Part shown: piece by piece, positions 29,635 through 38,700 of the stretch
How the letters are laid out: every line of letters starts with the position of its first letter
Position numbering within the stretch: position 1 is the stretch's first letter
NCBI RefSeq assembly: GCF_000407505.1
Contig: NZ_ASWE01000001.1
Location: 369,324-433,323, forward strand
Length of the DNA stretch: 64,000 nt
Direction: 5' to 3'
Source: Enterococcus phoeniculicola ATCC BAA-412
GTDB taxonomy: Bacteria; Bacillota; Bacilli; Lactobacillales; Enterococcaceae
The notes under the pieces: model-generated
Told to the model about the DNA's origin: nothing
The model's database searches: none
The model's input: only the letters and a program-made list of their open reading frames with translations
Translations under genes and position numbers: made by a program

Positions 29635-30464
29635 ATAACTTAGCAAAAAGCAAATCAAAATTTTTAGTTATTTTGCTGTCTTTCTTAGCGTTTATCTGGA
29701 CATTTCCATTTATTTTCACCGTAGTCAGCGGGTTAAAATCAAGCGCTGAATATAATTCTACAGATTTTTGGAATTTACCGAAAGCGATTGGACTGAGTGA
29801 TACATTTTCCTATATTTCAGAACGAATCATGCTGAATTCCAGCATGGTGAATAGCTTGATTTATGCACTAGGCGGTACGTTCTTTGCAATCTTGATTTCT
29901 TGTCTAGCAGCATATGGCCTAACTAAGCTGCGCATTAAGGGTAGTTTTTATTGGTTCATGATTATCTATAGTGGAACAATTTTCCCGTTTCAACTGTATT
30001 TAGTACCAATATACAGCGCATTTTTAAAAACTGGTCTATATGATACCAAGCTAGGTATGCTGTTGCTCTATACAGCAATTTGTATTCCATTTTGTACATT
30101 TGTTTTGAGAAATTTCTTTTTAGGAGTTGAAAATAGTATTATCGACTCTGCAAAAATTGATGGATGTAGCGATTTTAAAATTTTACGCTCGATTATTATT
30201 CCTATGGCGCAAGGACCTATAGCTGCCCTTTTTCTAACGCAATTTTCATTTATATGGAATGACTTACTGTTTGGATTAACTTTCAGTAAGTCAGATAATG
30301 TTCGACCGGTAATGTCTTTATTATCTTCTTTAGTTAACTCTGGAACGAGTAGCAACGTTCCAGCACTGCTTGTCTCTTGTTTTATTGCATCCATACCTAC
30401 TGTACTCGTGTTTGCTTTAACCAATAAAAATTTAGAAAAAGGATTTGTCATAGGAGGAAAATAA
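29631..30464 (+). CDS. ABC sugar permease, MalG type
   Basis: 277 aa with six helices and the EAA-like loop DSAKIDGCSDFKILRSIIIP. Forms the transmembrane channel with the 28777 product. TTG start preceded by AAGGAGGAG. Confidence 0.9.
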   Translation: MNNLAKSKSKFLVILLSFLAFIWTFPFIFTVVSGLKSSAEYNSTDFWNLPKAIGLSDTFSYISERIMLNSSMVNSLIYALGGTFFAILISCLAAYGLTKLRIKGSFYWFMIIYSGTIFPFQLYLVPIYSAFLKTGLYDTKLGMLLLYTAICIPFCTFVLRNFFLGVENSIIDSAKIDGCSDFKILRSIIIPMAQGPIAALFLTQFSFIWNDLLFGLTFSKSDNVRPVMSLLSSLVNSGTSSNVPALLVSCFIASIPTVLVFALTNKNLEKGFVIGGK

Positions 30465-30466
30465 GT

Positions 30467-32875
30467 ATGAAAAAGCTTTACCTTATTCATCACTCACACA
30501 CTGATATCGGGTATACCGCTGTGCAAGAAACCATTATGGATTATCATGTGGCCTATATTGAGCAGGCAATTTCGATTATTGAAAAGAAAATTCAGGAAAC
30601 AGGAACTTGTTCATTTGTATGGACATGTGAAAATTTTTGGCAGATAGAGAATTTTTTTGAGCAGGCTTCTAAAGAACAAATTGCGCAGTTTGAAGAATAT
30701 GTAGCTTTAGGATTTATCGATTTTGGAAAAAATTACCTAAACATGACAGAGTTAGTCGATTCAACAATTTTAAATGAGTTTTTAGCAAAGGCAGATCAGT
30801 ACGCAAGAAAGTTTTCCAGAAAGATTGATTCAGCTATGACAGCAGACATCAATGGATTTTCGTGGAGCTATTGTGATTCTCTTTTAAAAAATAATACAGA
30901 GAATTTATTTACCTGTGTGCATGGACATCACGGAATCTATCCTCTATTTGAGAATCAAATGCCTTTCTGGTGGGAAAGTACCACTGGAGAACGTCTTCTT
31001 GTCTGGAATGGGGAACATTATCATTTTGGAAATGAATTACAAATCATGCCAAATAGCCGAATGACTTATCAGATTAAGGATCAATATATTAATGATTTTG
31101 AAACAGGACAAATGGACGTGGCAGAGGCAAGAATTTTCGGCTATGTAGATGAATTACAAAATAAAGGATATAAGTGGCCATTTATTCCCCTAATGATTTC
31201 AGGATTTGCATCAGATAATGCGGGACCAAATGAAGACGTATTGGATTTTATTCATGAGTGGAACTATAAGCATGGAGAAGAAATTACGATTGAAATGATT
31301 GGATTAAATGAGTTCTTTAGGATTTTCCGAGAACAAGATTTATCTGAGGTTCCAGTCTATAAAGGCGATTGGAACGACTGGTGGGCAGATGGTGTTGGCT
31401 CAACTCCTGCTGCGACGAAAATCTATAAAGAAGCAGTCAGAAAGTATCGACTAACAGAATTATTAGCCAAAGAGAATCATGCCGAAAAATCGTTACTTGA
31501 TCAAGCAAAAAAAGATCTTATGCTGTATGCAGAGCATACTTGGGGATACAGCTCCTCAGTTTCTGAACCTTGGAATACACTAGTAAACGAGCTGGAATAT
31601 AGAAAATCTGCTTATGCAATCAATGCTAGCCAAGAGATTAATAAGTACTATGCACATTTATTAAAGAAGGAGTATGGCTATGCAATGCCACGTGCCAATC
31701 GTCCACAGCATTTTCTTGTCATTAATCCTTACGAGAAGAAAGTGAAGCAAAATTGCAGATTACTCGTTGATTATTGGGAGCATATAGGTAATCGTCAAAT
31801 GAGAGGAGAACTTGTACCGTTTCTTGAAGTATATGATTATGAAACAAATCAAGTCATTCCATGTCAAACACAAACGACAGCACGTGCATTTGAAATTGAA
31901 GTGATTCTTGAATTGGAACCAAAGGAAACAAGAAAATTAGGGGTTCGATTAAATGAGGAAAAAACTGAAAAGCATACCTATGCTTCCTTTGTCCAAGGGA
32001 CAGAAGGTGTGACAGATATTTCTTATCCTAATAAAGTCAATGATTATGAAATTCAAACAGATTATTTTATCGTCAAGTTGTCTAACGAAAAAGGCATCGC
32101 ACAAATCATTTATAAGCCCACAAATTCGAATTTACTAGATGAATCAGCAGAAGCAGGGTTATTTGCAGGGATTTATGAAAAAACAGAGATTCATACAGAC
32201 CCTTATCAGGAAAGACGACGAATGGGCAGAAATCGTAAAGGAAAGCATGCAAAGCGTTGGGTTGCTGAACTACAGGATATTGTCGTAGTCAAACGAGGAG
32301 AGCTCTATACAAACTTGCAAATTGATTATAAACTTGAAGGAACAAAAGTATACTCATTATTCCTAAAAATCTATCAAAATCTTCCTAAACTCGAATGCTC
32401 TGTTCGAATTCAAAAAGAAAATGAATGGGCACCAGAAAATGTATATGTGTCATTGCCGATTCCAGTTGATACAGAGCGATTTATTAAAAAGTCTGGGAAT
32501 GTTATGCGTCCGGCTATTGATCAGCTTCCGGGAACGAATACAGAATTTTATCTTCTTGATACAGGTGTTATGCATATTAATGAGCAAGGAGTAGGGATAG
32601 GACTATGTATCCATGACACGCCTTTAGTTACGCTCGGTACGCTGGAAAATCATCTAATCGAGTTAAGCTCTGAGTCTACACAATTTAAAAATCAGGCACC
32701 GCTTTATTCTTGGGTAATGAATAATTTTTGGGAAACCAATTTTAAGGTAGATTTATCTGGATTCTATGAGTTTTCTTATACATTATTCCTTGAAGAAGCG
32801 GTTGGAACCATTCAGGTATTAGATGAAGTATTAACACAAATCAATCAAGGATTCGTTGTTATCCCAGTAGAATAG
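30467..32875 (+). CDS. GH38-like glycoside hydrolase
   Basis: 802 aa, no signal peptide, so cytoplasmic. The N-terminal domain has the GH38-type metal site: H11 and D13 in HSHTDIGYT, D127 in TADINGFSW (nucleophile position) and the His of AEHTWGYSS. The C-terminal half looks like a beta-rich mannosidase domain. Probably trims alpha-mannosyl residues from an imported oligosaccharide. Distant from typical bacterial GH38 enzymes, so the bond cleaved is uncertain. Starts 2 bp after the permease stop. Confidence 0.75.
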   Translation: MKKLYLIHHSHTDIGYTAVQETIMDYHVAYIEQAISIIEKKIQETGTCSFVWTCENFWQIENFFEQASKEQIAQFEEYVALGFIDFGKNYLNMTELVDSTILNEFLAKADQYARKFSRKIDSAMTADINGFSWSYCDSLLKNNTENLFTCVHGHHGIYPLFENQMPFWWESTTGERLLVWNGEHYHFGNELQIMPNSRMTYQIKDQYINDFETGQMDVAEARIFGYVDELQNKGYKWPFIPLMISGFASDNAGPNEDVLDFIHEWNYKHGEEITIEMIGLNEFFRIFREQDLSEVPVYKGDWNDWWADGVGSTPAATKIYKEAVRKYRLTELLAKENHAEKSLLDQAKKDLMLYAEHTWGYSSSVSEPWNTLVNELEYRKSAYAINASQEINKYYAHLLKKEYGYAMPRANRPQHFLVINPYEKKVKQNCRLLVDYWEHIGNRQMRGELVPFLEVYDYETNQVIPCQTQTTARAFEIEVILELEPKETRKLGVRLNEEKTEKHTYASFVQGTEGVTDISYPNKVNDYEIQTDYFIVKLSNEKGIAQIIYKPTNSNLLDESAEAGLFAGIYEKTEIHTDPYQERRRMGRNRKGKHAKRWVAELQDIVVVKRGELYTNLQIDYKLEGTKVYSLFLKIYQNLPKLECSVRIQKENEWAPENVYVSLPIPVDTERFIKKSGNVMRPAIDQLPGTNTEFYLLDTGVMHINEQGVGIGLCIHDTPLVTLGTLENHLIELSSESTQFKNQAPLYSWVMNNFWETNFKVDLSGFYEFSYTLFLEEAVGTIQVLDEVLTQINQGFVVIPVE

Positions 32876-32883
32876 GAGATATT

Positions 32884-34953
32884 ATGAAAAAGAAACTGCA
32901 TGTTGTTTTTAAGACCCATCTGGATATAGGATTTACGGATTTAGCAAAAAATGTAATTGAACAATATTTATTTGATTTTATTCCAAGAGCGTTGGATTTA
33001 GCTGAAGCCATTCCAGAAAAATTTGTTTGGACAACGGGTTCTTGGCTAATTGATTATTACTTGAACTCTCCAAAAATCTCAGAAATAAATAAAAAACGGT
33101 TAGAAACCGCGATTCAAAAAGGAACAATTTGTTGGCATGGTCTTCCATTTACTACGCATACAGAGCTTATGGATGAAGAGCTGCTTTGCTATGGGTTATC
33201 CTTGTCAAATAAGCTGGATAAACGATATGGAAAGAAAACAATTGCAGCGAAAATGACAGATGTTCCAGGGCACACCCAGGGAATGATCCCTTCGCTGAAT
33301 CAAGCAGGAATTCGCTATCTGCATATTGGTGTAAATGCAAGTTCAGCAGTTCCTGATGTTCCTAAATTATTTCGTTGGCAATTTGAGGGAAAAGAAGTCA
33401 TCGTTCAATATGCAGATGATTATGGAGAAGTATTTCTAAATGAAGCGTGGGATACAGGTATTTATTTTGCCCATACACATGATAATATGGGACCTCCAGG
33501 TAGTGTGGATGAAGTACTAGAGATGTTCAAACAATTAGAAATGAATTATCCTGATTATGAAATTGTTGCTTCTACACTTGATGCATATGCCCAGAGCTTA
33601 CAACCCTACGTCAATGAATTGCCAATTATTAACCAAGAAATTGGTGACAGCTGGATACATGGGATTGCATCAGACCCGTTAAAGATAGCTGATTTTAAAC
33701 GATTATTGCAGTTCAGGAACAAGTGGGTAAAAGAAGGTAAGCTTTTAGTTGATTCAAAGGAATATCAAGAGATGTCCAATTATCTATTGATGGTTCCAGA
33801 GCATACTTGGGGTGGAAATGGCAATGTATTTCTTCCTGATTATCGGAACTATTTATTAGCGGATTTCCATAAGGCAAGAGCAGAAGATAACATTCAGTTT
33901 AATCATAACCGGAAAACAATGGATTTTGCAGATTTAATGGCGTATATAAGCACAGATATAGAGGATACTGAAATGAATAAAAAACGCTCCTTCCAGCGCT
34001 ATGAACAATCATGGAAAGAGCAAAGAGATTATGTGAAAGAAGCATTATCGGTTCTTCCGCGTGCACTGCAAGAAGAATTTAACAATCGCTCACGCCAAAG
34101 CGAAGAAATTCATTGGTCGCAAGAGTTGATTACTTTTGGAAAAGTTTATCAATTTGAAAATATCGAGATTTCTTTTGGAACAGCTGGAGAAATTACCAAG
34201 CTGTGCATTTCAGAAAAAGAGTATCTAAGCGCAAAAAAAAGCTTTGGCAAGCTAAGCTATGAGCGATATGACCATACAGATTACGCACAATTTTTCAAGG
34301 ACTATAGTCGGTTAACACAACAGACGTCGGGATGGGCACTTGGTGACTTTGGTAAGCGGGGCATTGAAGCCTACAAGCAAATCACTCATGAACAAATCGT
34401 TCCCTATGTAGTCCATTCGTCTATAGCTAAAGAAAAGCAGAAAAACCGTGTCTATATTCAATTTGAATTAAGCTACCCTAAACAAGCAGTTGAACAATAT
34501 GGACTGCCTGAAAAAAATAGTCTTACGTACTGTTTGGATACGAATAAGAGAACACTGGAGTTATCTTATCAGTGGCAGAATAAGCAGGCAAATCGAATGC
34601 CAGAAAGCTATTGGCTGGAAACGAGTATTCAAGTAGAAAGTCCCGGTTTGTGGCGAGCAATGAAGCTAAATCACTCGATTGATTTTCTAAATACCGTGCA
34701 AGCAGGTAATCGTGCAATGCATTGCTGTACAGAAGAAGGAATGGTCTATTCTGACTTCCAAAGAACCATTAAAATCCAAAGTATTGATGCACCGTTATTT
34801 TCAATTGGTGGGCGAAAGCTACTTGATTTCTCAAACCATCAACCAGAACCAAATGAGGGGCTATATGTGAATCTGTACAACAACATTTGGGGAACTAATT
34901 TTCCTGCCTGGTTTGAAGATGATATGACCTATGAAGTAAAATTAAGTTTTTAG
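32884..34953 (+). CDS. DUF5054 protein, GH38-like glycosidase
   Basis: 689 aa, cytoplasmic. Starts HVVFKTHLDIGFTDLA, the DUF5054 signature. It keeps the same putative metal residues as its neighbour: H12 and D14, D126 and H130 (TDVPGHTQG), and PEHTWGGNG. The two proteins share the plan but little sequence. To my knowledge no activity is established for DUF5054; the GH38-like site and setting suggest a mannosidase with other linkage preference. AGGAG ribosome site, 8-bp gap from the upstream gene. Confidence 0.75.
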   Translation: MKKKLHVVFKTHLDIGFTDLAKNVIEQYLFDFIPRALDLAEAIPEKFVWTTGSWLIDYYLNSPKISEINKKRLETAIQKGTICWHGLPFTTHTELMDEELLCYGLSLSNKLDKRYGKKTIAAKMTDVPGHTQGMIPSLNQAGIRYLHIGVNASSAVPDVPKLFRWQFEGKEVIVQYADDYGEVFLNEAWDTGIYFAHTHDNMGPPGSVDEVLEMFKQLEMNYPDYEIVASTLDAYAQSLQPYVNELPIINQEIGDSWIHGIASDPLKIADFKRLLQFRNKWVKEGKLLVDSKEYQEMSNYLLMVPEHTWGGNGNVFLPDYRNYLLADFHKARAEDNIQFNHNRKTMDFADLMAYISTDIEDTEMNKKRSFQRYEQSWKEQRDYVKEALSVLPRALQEEFNNRSRQSEEIHWSQELITFGKVYQFENIEISFGTAGEITKLCISEKEYLSAKKSFGKLSYERYDHTDYAQFFKDYSRLTQQTSGWALGDFGKRGIEAYKQITHEQIVPYVVHSSIAKEKQKNRVYIQFELSYPKQAVEQYGLPEKNSLTYCLDTNKRTLELSYQWQNKQANRMPESYWLETSIQVESPGLWRAMKLNHSIDFLNTVQAGNRAMHCCTEEGMVYSDFQRTIKIQSIDAPLFSIGGRKLLDFSNHQPEPNEGLYVNLYNNIWGTNFPAWFEDDMTYEVKLSF

Positions 34954-35079
34954 ATAGATAAGTCGGTTATGGGAAATATAGATGAGAAGGAGAGTATCGA
35001 TTTACTGACTCAAGAAAAACAGTCAACTACACTTCTCCTAAGTCCATATGAAGTGAAAGTGCTTGTTCCGCAGAGATAA
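34954..35079 (+). pseudogene. 3' remnant of a glycosidase gene
   Basis: Directly after the DUF5054 stop, in the same frame, lies an open stretch ending at a TAA (35077-35079). Its last part, IDLLTQEKQSTTLLLSPYEV, looks like the C-terminal end of GH42/GH13-type glycosidases (DLLTGE...L.L.PYEV.VL). It is too short to be an enzyme and has no ribosome site at the ATG (34969). Probably the tail of a deleted gene of the cluster. Confidence 0.5.
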
Positions 35080-35105
35080 AAGCGTCTGTCTTATCCTATG
35101 AAAGA

Positions 35106-35147
35106 GAACCAAAAACCTTATGATTAAGCGTTTTTGGTTCTTATTTT
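35106..35147 (+). terminator. terminator of the mannoside operon
   Basis: GAACCAAAAAC pairs with GTTTTTGGTTC, then TTATTTT. Confidence 0.85.
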
Positions 35148-35154
35148 AAAAAAA

Positions 35155-35218
35155 CTTACAAAATGTAAGCATTAATCTTTACTTACGAAAAGTAAGTGTG
35201 TATACTATGATTTGTAAG
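35155..35218 (+). promoter_or_regulatory. promoter and tandem operators of the FMN reductase gene
   Basis: Promoter TTTACT (35178-35183), 17-bp spacer, TATACT (35201-35206). CTTAC-N5-GTAAG at 35155-35169, ACTTAC-N5-GTAAGT at 35181-35197 and a half site GTAAG at 35214 surround it. The pattern resembles operators of HxlR-family redox sensors such as B. subtilis YodB. Confidence 0.6.
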
Positions 35219-35253
35219 TTAATAAAAAACACATTTTAAAGGAGTATTACATT

Positions 35254-35778
35254 ATGAAATTTGGAATCATCTTAGGAAGCACAAGAGAAGGACGCGTTAG
35301 CCCACAAGTGGGAGAATACATTAAAAAAGTTGCATCAGCACGTGAAGGACATGAATTTGAAATTGTTGATGTGAAAGAATACAACTTACCATTTATGGGA
35401 ACTGCAACACCAAACTTGGCTTGGAATGAAAAAATCAACGAATTAGATGGTTACATTTTCATCGTTCAAGAATATAATCACGCAATGGCAGCTTCACTTA
35501 AAAATGCATTGGATAGTGCACGTGAAGAATGGTTTAATAAAGCAGCAGGGATTGTAAGCTATGGTTCTGGCGGAGGAATCCGTGCAGCTGAACAAGTACG
35601 TTTAGTATTAGCTGAACAAAAAGTTGCAGATGTTCGTACAAACCCAGCATTTAACCTATTTACTGACTTTGAAAACTTCTCTGACTTTAAACCTGGCGAT
35701 CATATGGATGCAGGTGTAAACGATATGTTAGATGAACTATTGTTATGGTCACAGGCACTTAAAGGAATTCGTGCGTAA
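35254..35778 (+). CDS. NADPH-dependent FMN reductase (quinone/azo reductase-like)
   Basis: 174-aa flavodoxin-fold protein: GSTREGRVSPQVG (FMN phosphate loop) at ~8-20, QEYNHAMAASLKNALD and SYGSGGGIRA. Family members reduce FMN, quinones, azo dyes or chromate with NADPH. The operator arrangement upstream suggests induction by electrophiles or quinones. AAAGGAG ribosome site; ends at a terminator (35808-35846). Confidence 0.87.
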   Translation: MKFGIILGSTREGRVSPQVGEYIKKVASAREGHEFEIVDVKEYNLPFMGTATPNLAWNEKINELDGYIFIVQEYNHAMAASLKNALDSAREEWFNKAAGIVSYGSGGGIRAAEQVRLVLAEQKVADVRTNPAFNLFTDFENFSDFKPGDHMDAGVNDMLDELLLWSQALKGIRA

Positions 35779-35807
35779 GAATAAAAAATATAATTGAATA
35801 AATAGTG

Positions 35808-35846
35808 AAAAAACGTCGCATTCTAAGTTGAGTGCGACGTTTTTTT
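35808..35846. terminator. bidirectional terminator
   Basis: AAAAAACGTCGCA pairs with TGCGACGTTTTTT. Confidence 0.85.
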
Positions 35847-35862
35847 CTTATGATGTTGAAAA

Positions 35863-36237
35863 TTACAGTGGAGCAAACAACGAGAGTAGGTTTCCATCGA
35901 CATCTTTAATAATGGCATAGCGTTGTCCCCAGAAAGCATCCCAAGGCTGTTGGAAAATCTCATAGCCTAATTTTGCCATCTTCTCGCAGGTTTGATCTAC
36001 CTCAGCGATAGAGTCACATAAAAAAGCAAGTTCAAGCTTATCTCCCGCAGCTTTTGGTTCAAATCCATAGATTCCTTCAATCATTTTTTTTGAGTTTAAA
36101 GAAATACGTACACCTGCATTATTAAGTTCTAAATAATCATCTGAGGACTCTCCCTGTACTTCAAATCCTAAATGCTGATAAAACTCAACGGCTTTTGTTA
36201 AATCTGCTGTAATAATGCCAACCATATCTAATTTCAT
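35863..36237 (-). CDS. VOC-family (glyoxalase/bleomycin resistance-like) protein
   Basis: 124-aa protein with the paired beta-alpha-beta-beta-beta layout of the vicinal oxygen chelate fold: ITADLTKAVEFYQHLGFEV in the first half, LAFLCDSIAEVDQTCEKM and IIKDVDGNLLSLF in the second. Function could be antibiotic or aldehyde handling; not predictable. ATG at 36237 chosen because GAAAGGA is 9 bp upstream; an in-frame ATG three codons earlier is too close to that site. Confidence 0.82.
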   Translation of the reverse strand: MKLDMVGIITADLTKAVEFYQHLGFEVQGESSDDYLELNNAGVRISLNSKKMIEGIYGFEPKAAGDKLELAFLCDSIAEVDQTCEKMAKLGYEIFQQPWDAFWGQRYAIIKDVDGNLLSLFAPL

Positions 36238-36309
36238 AAAATCCATTCCTTTCTGTATTCGCTACATTCATCATAGAGAAACTTTCATCGGCTGTCTTGT
36301 AAAAATACG

Positions 36310-37080
36310 TCATTTTTCATACATCGCAAGTAATTCAGTGGGAGTTAGCCCAATATGTTTTTTGAAGTCGTTGATAAAATGAGGTTGGTCATAGTAGTGC
36401 TGAAACGCAGAAACGTTTCTTTTATCTCCTTGTGTCGTTAAAAAAAGTAAGCACGATTGGAATCGAATGATACTAAGCACTTTTTTTGGTGATAAGCCAT
36501 AATGTTTTAAAAAGTTCCGCTGACATTGTCTAGCGCTTAGAAAAAGAGTACGGTAGAGCTCCTGCGCCGTAGCAGGTAGCTGAATGGATAGTTTAGAAAA
36601 GAGAGTAGTATAAGAAGAAGGTGCAAGGCCCAGGGTTTTTACTTCTAAGAAATCTCGAAAGAATGTTTTAGCCAGTTCAACATCTAAAGAAAAAAAGTGT
36701 GTGTGGTCAAATTCTTGCCAGACTTCTTGCAAGGGGAGAAATTGATCCATAGCTGCTGTGGCAGGTAGGCCGGTTAATTGATGAAATGCACCAGGCATAA
36801 GACGCGCACCAAAAGAGAAAGAAGGTACATCGAATGGAAAATCAAAGACCGTCTCACTCATTCCTGAAAAGCCAATTTCTTGGTTAGTGAAGTCGACTAC
36901 TAAATCAATACAGCCATCAGTCACAACAATGTTATTGACACTGCGAGAAAGAGAGTGAATAGAATCCATAGACCAATAACAAAGAATAAACGATTGATTT
37001 TGTGGGATGTATTCTTTATAAATAACATCTTGTGAAAATTTAGAATCAAGTAGATAAGGAATCTGTAGAGGATAATACAT
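36310..37080 (-). CDS. AraC-like regulator
   Basis: 256 aa: N-terminal domain (residues ~15-150) of the DUF6597 type often linked to AraC regulators, and a C-terminal helix-turn-helix (AQELYRTLFLSARQCQRNFL; FQHYYDQPHFINDFKKHIG). Start at MYYPLQIP with AAGGGAGT 7 bp upstream. Next to the VOC gene on the same strand (73-bp gap), so it may control that gene and itself. Confidence 0.8.
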   Translation of the reverse strand: MYYPLQIPYLLDSKFSQDVIYKEYIPQNQSFILCYWSMDSIHSLSRSVNNIVVTDGCIDLVVDFTNQEIGFSGMSETVFDFPFDVPSFSFGARLMPGAFHQLTGLPATAAMDQFLPLQEVWQEFDHTHFFSLDVELAKTFFRDFLEVKTLGLAPSSYTTLFSKLSIQLPATAQELYRTLFLSARQCQRNFLKHYGLSPKKVLSIIRFQSCLLFLTTQGDKRNVSAFQHYYDQPHFINDFKKHIGLTPTELLAMYEK

Positions 37081-37235
37081 AAAAGGACTCCCTTCAAAGA
37101 AATAGTTATGCATCATCAGTTTGAAGCAATCGATATAGGAAGTCAACAAAAGAATAACCTTTACTAATAGTAAACATTGAAGTAACAGCTATAGAGTGAG
37201 GAGACAAATGTGGGCGGACTTACTAGCTTTTTTTA

Positions 37236-37281
37236 CAAAAAAAGAATCTGAGCCATTCCAAAGAAAAGATCAGATTCTTAA
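37236..37281 (-). terminator. terminator of the sigma/anti-sigma unit
   Basis: On the minus strand AAGAATCTGA pairs with TCAGATTCTT followed by a T-run. Confidence 0.8.
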
Positions 37282-37290
37282 AAATGGCGA

Positions 37291-37977
37291 TTAGCTAACT
37301 TCGAAATATAGAATAACTGTTTTGCCAGATTCTATTAGTGTCTCTTTATCAGCAGCAACTATCGCTTCAGAAGAATACCCACGTCCTCCTGTTGTCCAAT
37401 ACTGTAGAATATATCGCTTGTTAGGAAGAAGTGTTCCGTTGCCTATAAGATTGAAGCTCGAAAATGCAAAATCAGAGGCTGCATTTTCTCCGAAAGTAGA
37501 AAAGTTGAAACCCGATTTTGATTGACCAGAAGTATTTGTAAATTGAATTCTTACCTCTTTGGTTTGGTCATTTGAACTAAGGATCCCCCAAGTAAGTGTC
37601 TCAGAAATCATGCCAACCTCTTCATTTTCGATTCCAGCGACCTCCTCATGTGAAATTCGTTTGTCTTTCTCATAATAGTCCGCATAAACAGTAATTTTTT
37701 TTCCTTTTACATTAAACCCATAGCTTCCGTAGTAATCTAAAAGAAGAGAAGCGAGGTGTCCGTTCTCATTTTCAGTAAACGAACGAATTTGACCGTCAGG
37801 CACCCCCGCAACTTTTTCTCCTTGGAATGGTCCTAGATTCCAATAGAATAGATAGCCGCCTAAAAGAATGACCGCAAGAAATATGATAGAAAAAGTAGAA
37901 CCAAGGAGTGTGTTTATTAATCGTTTCCTTCGGGATTTCTTCACTAGTTGTTCAAATTGTTTGTCATCAAAATTCAT
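37291..37977 (-). CDS. membrane-anchored partner of the ECF sigma factor (putative anti-sigma)
   Basis: 228 aa: a basic cytoplasmic N-terminus (~30 residues), one membrane helix (~24-48) and a ~180-residue extracellular domain rich in beta structure. It overlaps the sigma gene by 4 bp, the usual arrangement of a sigma factor with its anti-sigma factor. It lacks an obvious zinc-binding HxxxCxxC motif and does not resemble RsiV. Role inferred from layout. Confidence 0.65.
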   Translation of the reverse strand: MNFDDKQFEQLVKKSRRKRLINTLLGSTFSIIFLAVILLGGYLFYWNLGPFQGEKVAGVPDGQIRSFTENENGHLASLLLDYYGSYGFNVKGKKITVYADYYEKDKRISHEEVAGIENEEVGMISETLTWGILSSNDQTKEVRIQFTNTSGQSKSGFNFSTFGENAASDFAFSSFNLIGNGTLLPNKRYILQYWTTGGRGYSSEAIVAADKETLIESGKTVILYFEVS

Positions 37978-38450
37978 TTGTCATTCTCCTCCATAATGGT
38001 TTGTAATTTTTTTCTTGCACGGTAGAGCTCTGTTTTCAAACTCTCTTTTGGTCGTTTTAAAACAAATGCCATTTCTTCAATTCGAAGATTTTGTTCATAT
38101 TTCATAAGTAGAAGATTCGCTGATTTTTGATCGAGCTGGTTTAAAGCATGGTAGAGAGGTTCGTAATCGGTTTCTTTCGTCACAAAGTGAGTAGGTAACA
38201 TATGTAAGTTAAGGATTTCCTGATATTTTTTCTTTCGATTGAACAGATTGAAATAAAGATTGATTCCCACGCGAAATATCCAAGGACGAATCATTTTAGC
38301 GGGAAGAATGGCTTCAATTTCTAAAATTTTTATAATTGTATCCTGTGCAATATCCTGAGCGTCTTGATTGTTGGCGCCCATTTTTATTAAATAGCTGATG
38401 AGTTCATTAATAATCTCTAATAACTGCTTTTCATAAGCATCAAGCTTCAA
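37974..38450 (-). CDS. ECF-type RNA polymerase sigma factor
   Basis: 158 aa: sigma region 2 (NNQDAQDIAQDTIIKIL; RPWIFRVGINLYFNLFNRKK) and region 4 (RIEEMAFVLKRPKESLKTEL). TTG start at 38450 chosen because AGAGGGGG lies 6-8 bp upstream and the length then fits the family; the open frame continues to 38618 with unlikely Cys-rich sequence. Probably held inactive by the downstream membrane protein until an envelope signal arrives. Confidence 0.8.
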   Translation of the reverse strand: MKLDAYEKQLLEIINELISYLIKMGANNQDAQDIAQDTIIKILEIEAILPAKMIRPWIFRVGINLYFNLFNRKKKYQEILNLHMLPTHFVTKETDYEPLYHALNQLDQKSANLLLMKYEQNLRIEEMAFVLKRPKESLKTELYRARKKLQTIMEENDK

Positions 38451-38700
38451 AATTTCCCCCTCTTTACAGATAAAACAAATAAAAACTAGAAAAGCGAACA
38501 AAAATAATTGTTTTTTTTTATTGTAACATGAGCATCTTTCTCCTGTTATAATGCTTTGCTGAGTAAGTTTTTCTATCGATGCTTTGTATTGTTGTGAAAA
38601 TTCTAACGAAAAATCCATTGAAAAATACTACATTTTTTCCATAGATATGTTAAAATGTGTACGCTGTCTATTTGTTTTTAAATTAAAAGGAGTCATTTAC

